Assembly (NCBI GenBank): GCA_002402905.1
Contig: DHGT01000094.1
Coordinates: 1-6,803, forward strand
Reading direction: 5' to 3'
Length of the DNA stretch: 6,803 nt
Source: Desulfatitalea sp. UBA4791
GTDB lineage: Bacteria > Desulfobacterota > Desulfobacteria > Desulfobacterales > Desulfosarcinaceae
In this document: positions 5,653 through 6,803 of the stretch, in pieces
How positions within the stretch are numbered: position 1 is the stretch's first letter
Layout of the letters: each line of letters begins with the position of its first letter
Program-made: the position numbers and the translations under genes
Notes under the pieces: generated by a model
Told to the model about the DNA's origin: nothing
The model's database searches: none
The model's input: the letters and a program-made list of their open reading frames with translations, nothing else

Positions 5653-6803
5653 ATGAAATCTTCAACTATCCTCGATTTGATCGGCAACACCCCACTGGTC
5701 GAGATCCGGCGGATCAACCCCAATCCCCAGGTCCAGATTCTGGCCAAGCTGGAATATCTGAATCCGGGCGGTTCCATCAAGGATCGGGCCGCGATGTTCA
5801 TGATCGAAGCGGCCGAACGGTCCGGCGAACTGACCCCCAAGAAGACCGTCGTGGAGGCGACCAGCGGTAACACCGGTATCGGTCTGGCCCTGGTGTGCGC
5901 CATCAAGGGATACCGCCTGCTGCTCACCATGTCGGAAAATGCCAGCGTGGAGCGCCAGAAGATCCTTCGTGCACGGGGCGCGGAGATTCGCCTGACGCCG
6001 GGACATCTCGGCACGGACGGCGCCATCGAGGAGGCCTACCGGCTGGCCCGCGAATTCCCGGATCAATACTACATCACCGATCAATATAACAACGAGGCCA
6101 ACTGGCAGGCTCATTACCACGGTACGGCCAATGAGATCTGGAAACAGACCGGCGGCCGGGTCACCGCCATTGTGGCCACCCTGGGCACCTCGGGCACCCT
6201 GATGGGACTGTCGCGGCGATTGAAAGAGTTGAACCCGGACATTCGCATCGTCGGCGTGGAACCCTATCTCGGCCATAAAATTCAGGGTCTCAAGAATTTA
6301 AAGGAGTCTTACCAGCCTGAAATTTTTGAAAAGGAGCGTCTGGACGTCAAGGTTAACATCGAGGATGAGGAAGCCTTTGAAATGGCCCGCCGCCTGGCCC
6401 GCGAGGAGGGATTGTTCGTGGGCATGAGCAGCGGTGCGGCCATGGCCGTGGCAGTGCGGCAGGCCGCCGAGATGGCTTCGGGCATGATCGTCGTGATCCT
6501 GCCCGACAGCGGCGAGCGCTATCTCTCCACTTCTCTTTTTACCGAACGCGAGAAGGTCGGCCTGAATCTGTTCAATACCCGCACGCGCACCAAGGAAATC
6601 TTCGCCCCCCAGCGCTTGGACCGGGTCACGATCTACACCACCGGTCCGACGGCCCACGCGCCGACCCAGGTGGCCGATGCCCGCCGGTTCGTCTTTGCCG
6701 ATCTGGTCGATCGCTATCTGGCCTATCGCGGTTATTCGGTCTTGCATGTCACCAATATCACGGACCTGGACGAGAAGACGTTTCATGGAGCGGCCGATGC
6801 CGG
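5653..6803 (+). CDS. Cysteine synthase fused to a degenerate cysteinyl-tRNA synthetase-like domain (3' end outside window)
   Basis: The first ~300 of 383 visible residues form a PLP-dependent O-acetylserine sulfhydrylase or cystathionine beta-synthase-type enzyme, which makes cysteine from activated serine and sulfide. Seen directly: NPGGSIKDR with Lys43 as PLP lysine (37-45), ATSGNTG (69-75) as substrate loop, LGTSGT (177-182) as phosphate loop, GHKIQGL (207-213), SSGAA (259-263), and PDSGERYLST (284-293) with Ser286 near the pyridine nitrogen. The frame then runs without stop into a CysRS N-terminal region: LFNTRTRTKEIFAP (306-319), VTIYTTGPT (325-333), DARRFVFADLVDRYL (342-356), HVTNITDLDEK (365-375). 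In CysRS these read YVCGPT and HIGH/HIGN; here the zinc Cys is Thr330 and HIGH is Gln339-Val-Ala-Asp342, so tRNA charging is doubtful. The rest, including any KMSKS motif, is outside. ATG 5653 has a weak ribosome-binding site; TTG 5644 is in frame. It starts 61 bases after tmk and may be in the same operon. Confidence 0.9.
   Translation, partial: MKSSTILDLIGNTPLVEIRRINPNPQVQILAKLEYLNPGGSIKDRAAMFMIEAAERSGELTPKKTVVEATSGNTGIGLALVCAIKGYRLLLTMSENASVERQKILRARGAEIRLTPGHLGTDGAIEEAYRLAREFPDQYYITDQYNNEANWQAHYHGTANEIWKQTGGRVTAIVATLGTSGTLMGLSRRLKELNPDIRIVGVEPYLGHKIQGLKNLKESYQPEIFEKERLDVKVNIEDEEAFEMARRLAREEGLFVGMSSGAAMAVAVRQAAEMASGMIVVILPDSGERYLSTSLFTEREKVGLNLFNTRTRTKEIFAPQRLDRVTIYTTGPTAHAPTQVADARRFVFADLVDRYLAYRGYSVLHVTNITDLDEKTFHGAADA

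Noticed and set aside
5662..6276. Minus-strand open frames opposite the cysteine synthase fusion (also 5595-6026 and 6298-6786)
   Set aside because: The plus strand carries an uninterrupted frame with complete PLP-enzyme motifs; these are shadows.
6540..6640. The cysteine synthase/CysRS join as an assembly or frameshift artefact
   Set aside because: The frame passes through without stop or phase change, with steady codon use. The CysRS-like part is itself degenerate in its active site, which a chance join to an ordinary cysS would not show. This remains testable.
1..6803. CRISPR array, tRNA or rRNA genes, riboswitch or T-box upstream of the cysteine gene
   Set aside because: No regularly spaced direct repeats and no tRNA-like cloverleaf were seen. 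The 61-base gap before the cysteine gene is too short for a T-box leader and lacks its conserved bulge.

Overview
The window is GC-rich bacterial chromosome, most like a Gram-negative member of the Desulfobacterota (Desulfobacterales or Desulfosarcina-like). This is inferred from an LPS-assembly porin (LptD), a SurE / YhaM-type / Tmk gene run, protein resemblance, and REP-like and IS4-type elements. No rRNA or marker gene is present, so the lineage is only a moderate-confidence guess.

Layout: Bases 1 to about 640 are the left part of an IS4-family insertion sequence. Its transposase is read on the minus strand and runs off the window. Bases 641-820 have no gene and hold a GC-rich, hairpin-prone, REP-like block between AT-rich flanks. 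Bases 821-3082 (minus) encode LptD. A 106-bp divergent intergenic region follows, with a good lptD promoter, a weaker candidate surE promoter and a three-copy inverted/direct repeat that looks like an operator. From 3189 onward all genes are on the plus strand and closely spaced: surE, a YhaM-like OB-fold/HD-domain exoribonuclease, tmk, and, after 61 bp, an open-ended gene that begins as a PLP-dependent cysteine synthase.

The main discovery is in this last gene (5653 to the window end). About 300 residues of O-acetylserine sulfhydrylase-like enzyme continue without a stop or linker into the N-terminal Rossmann region of a class I cysteinyl-tRNA synthetase (CysRS). That CysRS-like part keeps the fold signature (NITDLDEK, the GPT turn, the Arg after HIGH). 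However, the HIGH motif reads QVAD and the first zinc-ligand cysteine is Thr. It therefore looks like a CysRS-derived pseudo-enzyme domain fused to the enzyme that makes cysteine.

How the genes may work together: surE (nucleotide phosphatase), the YhaM-like nuclease and tmk all act on nucleotides or RNA and are probably co-transcribed. The fused cysteine synthase may be the last gene of that operon or have its own promoter. LptD is transcribed away from them, from a promoter whose -10 overlaps the candidate surE -10.
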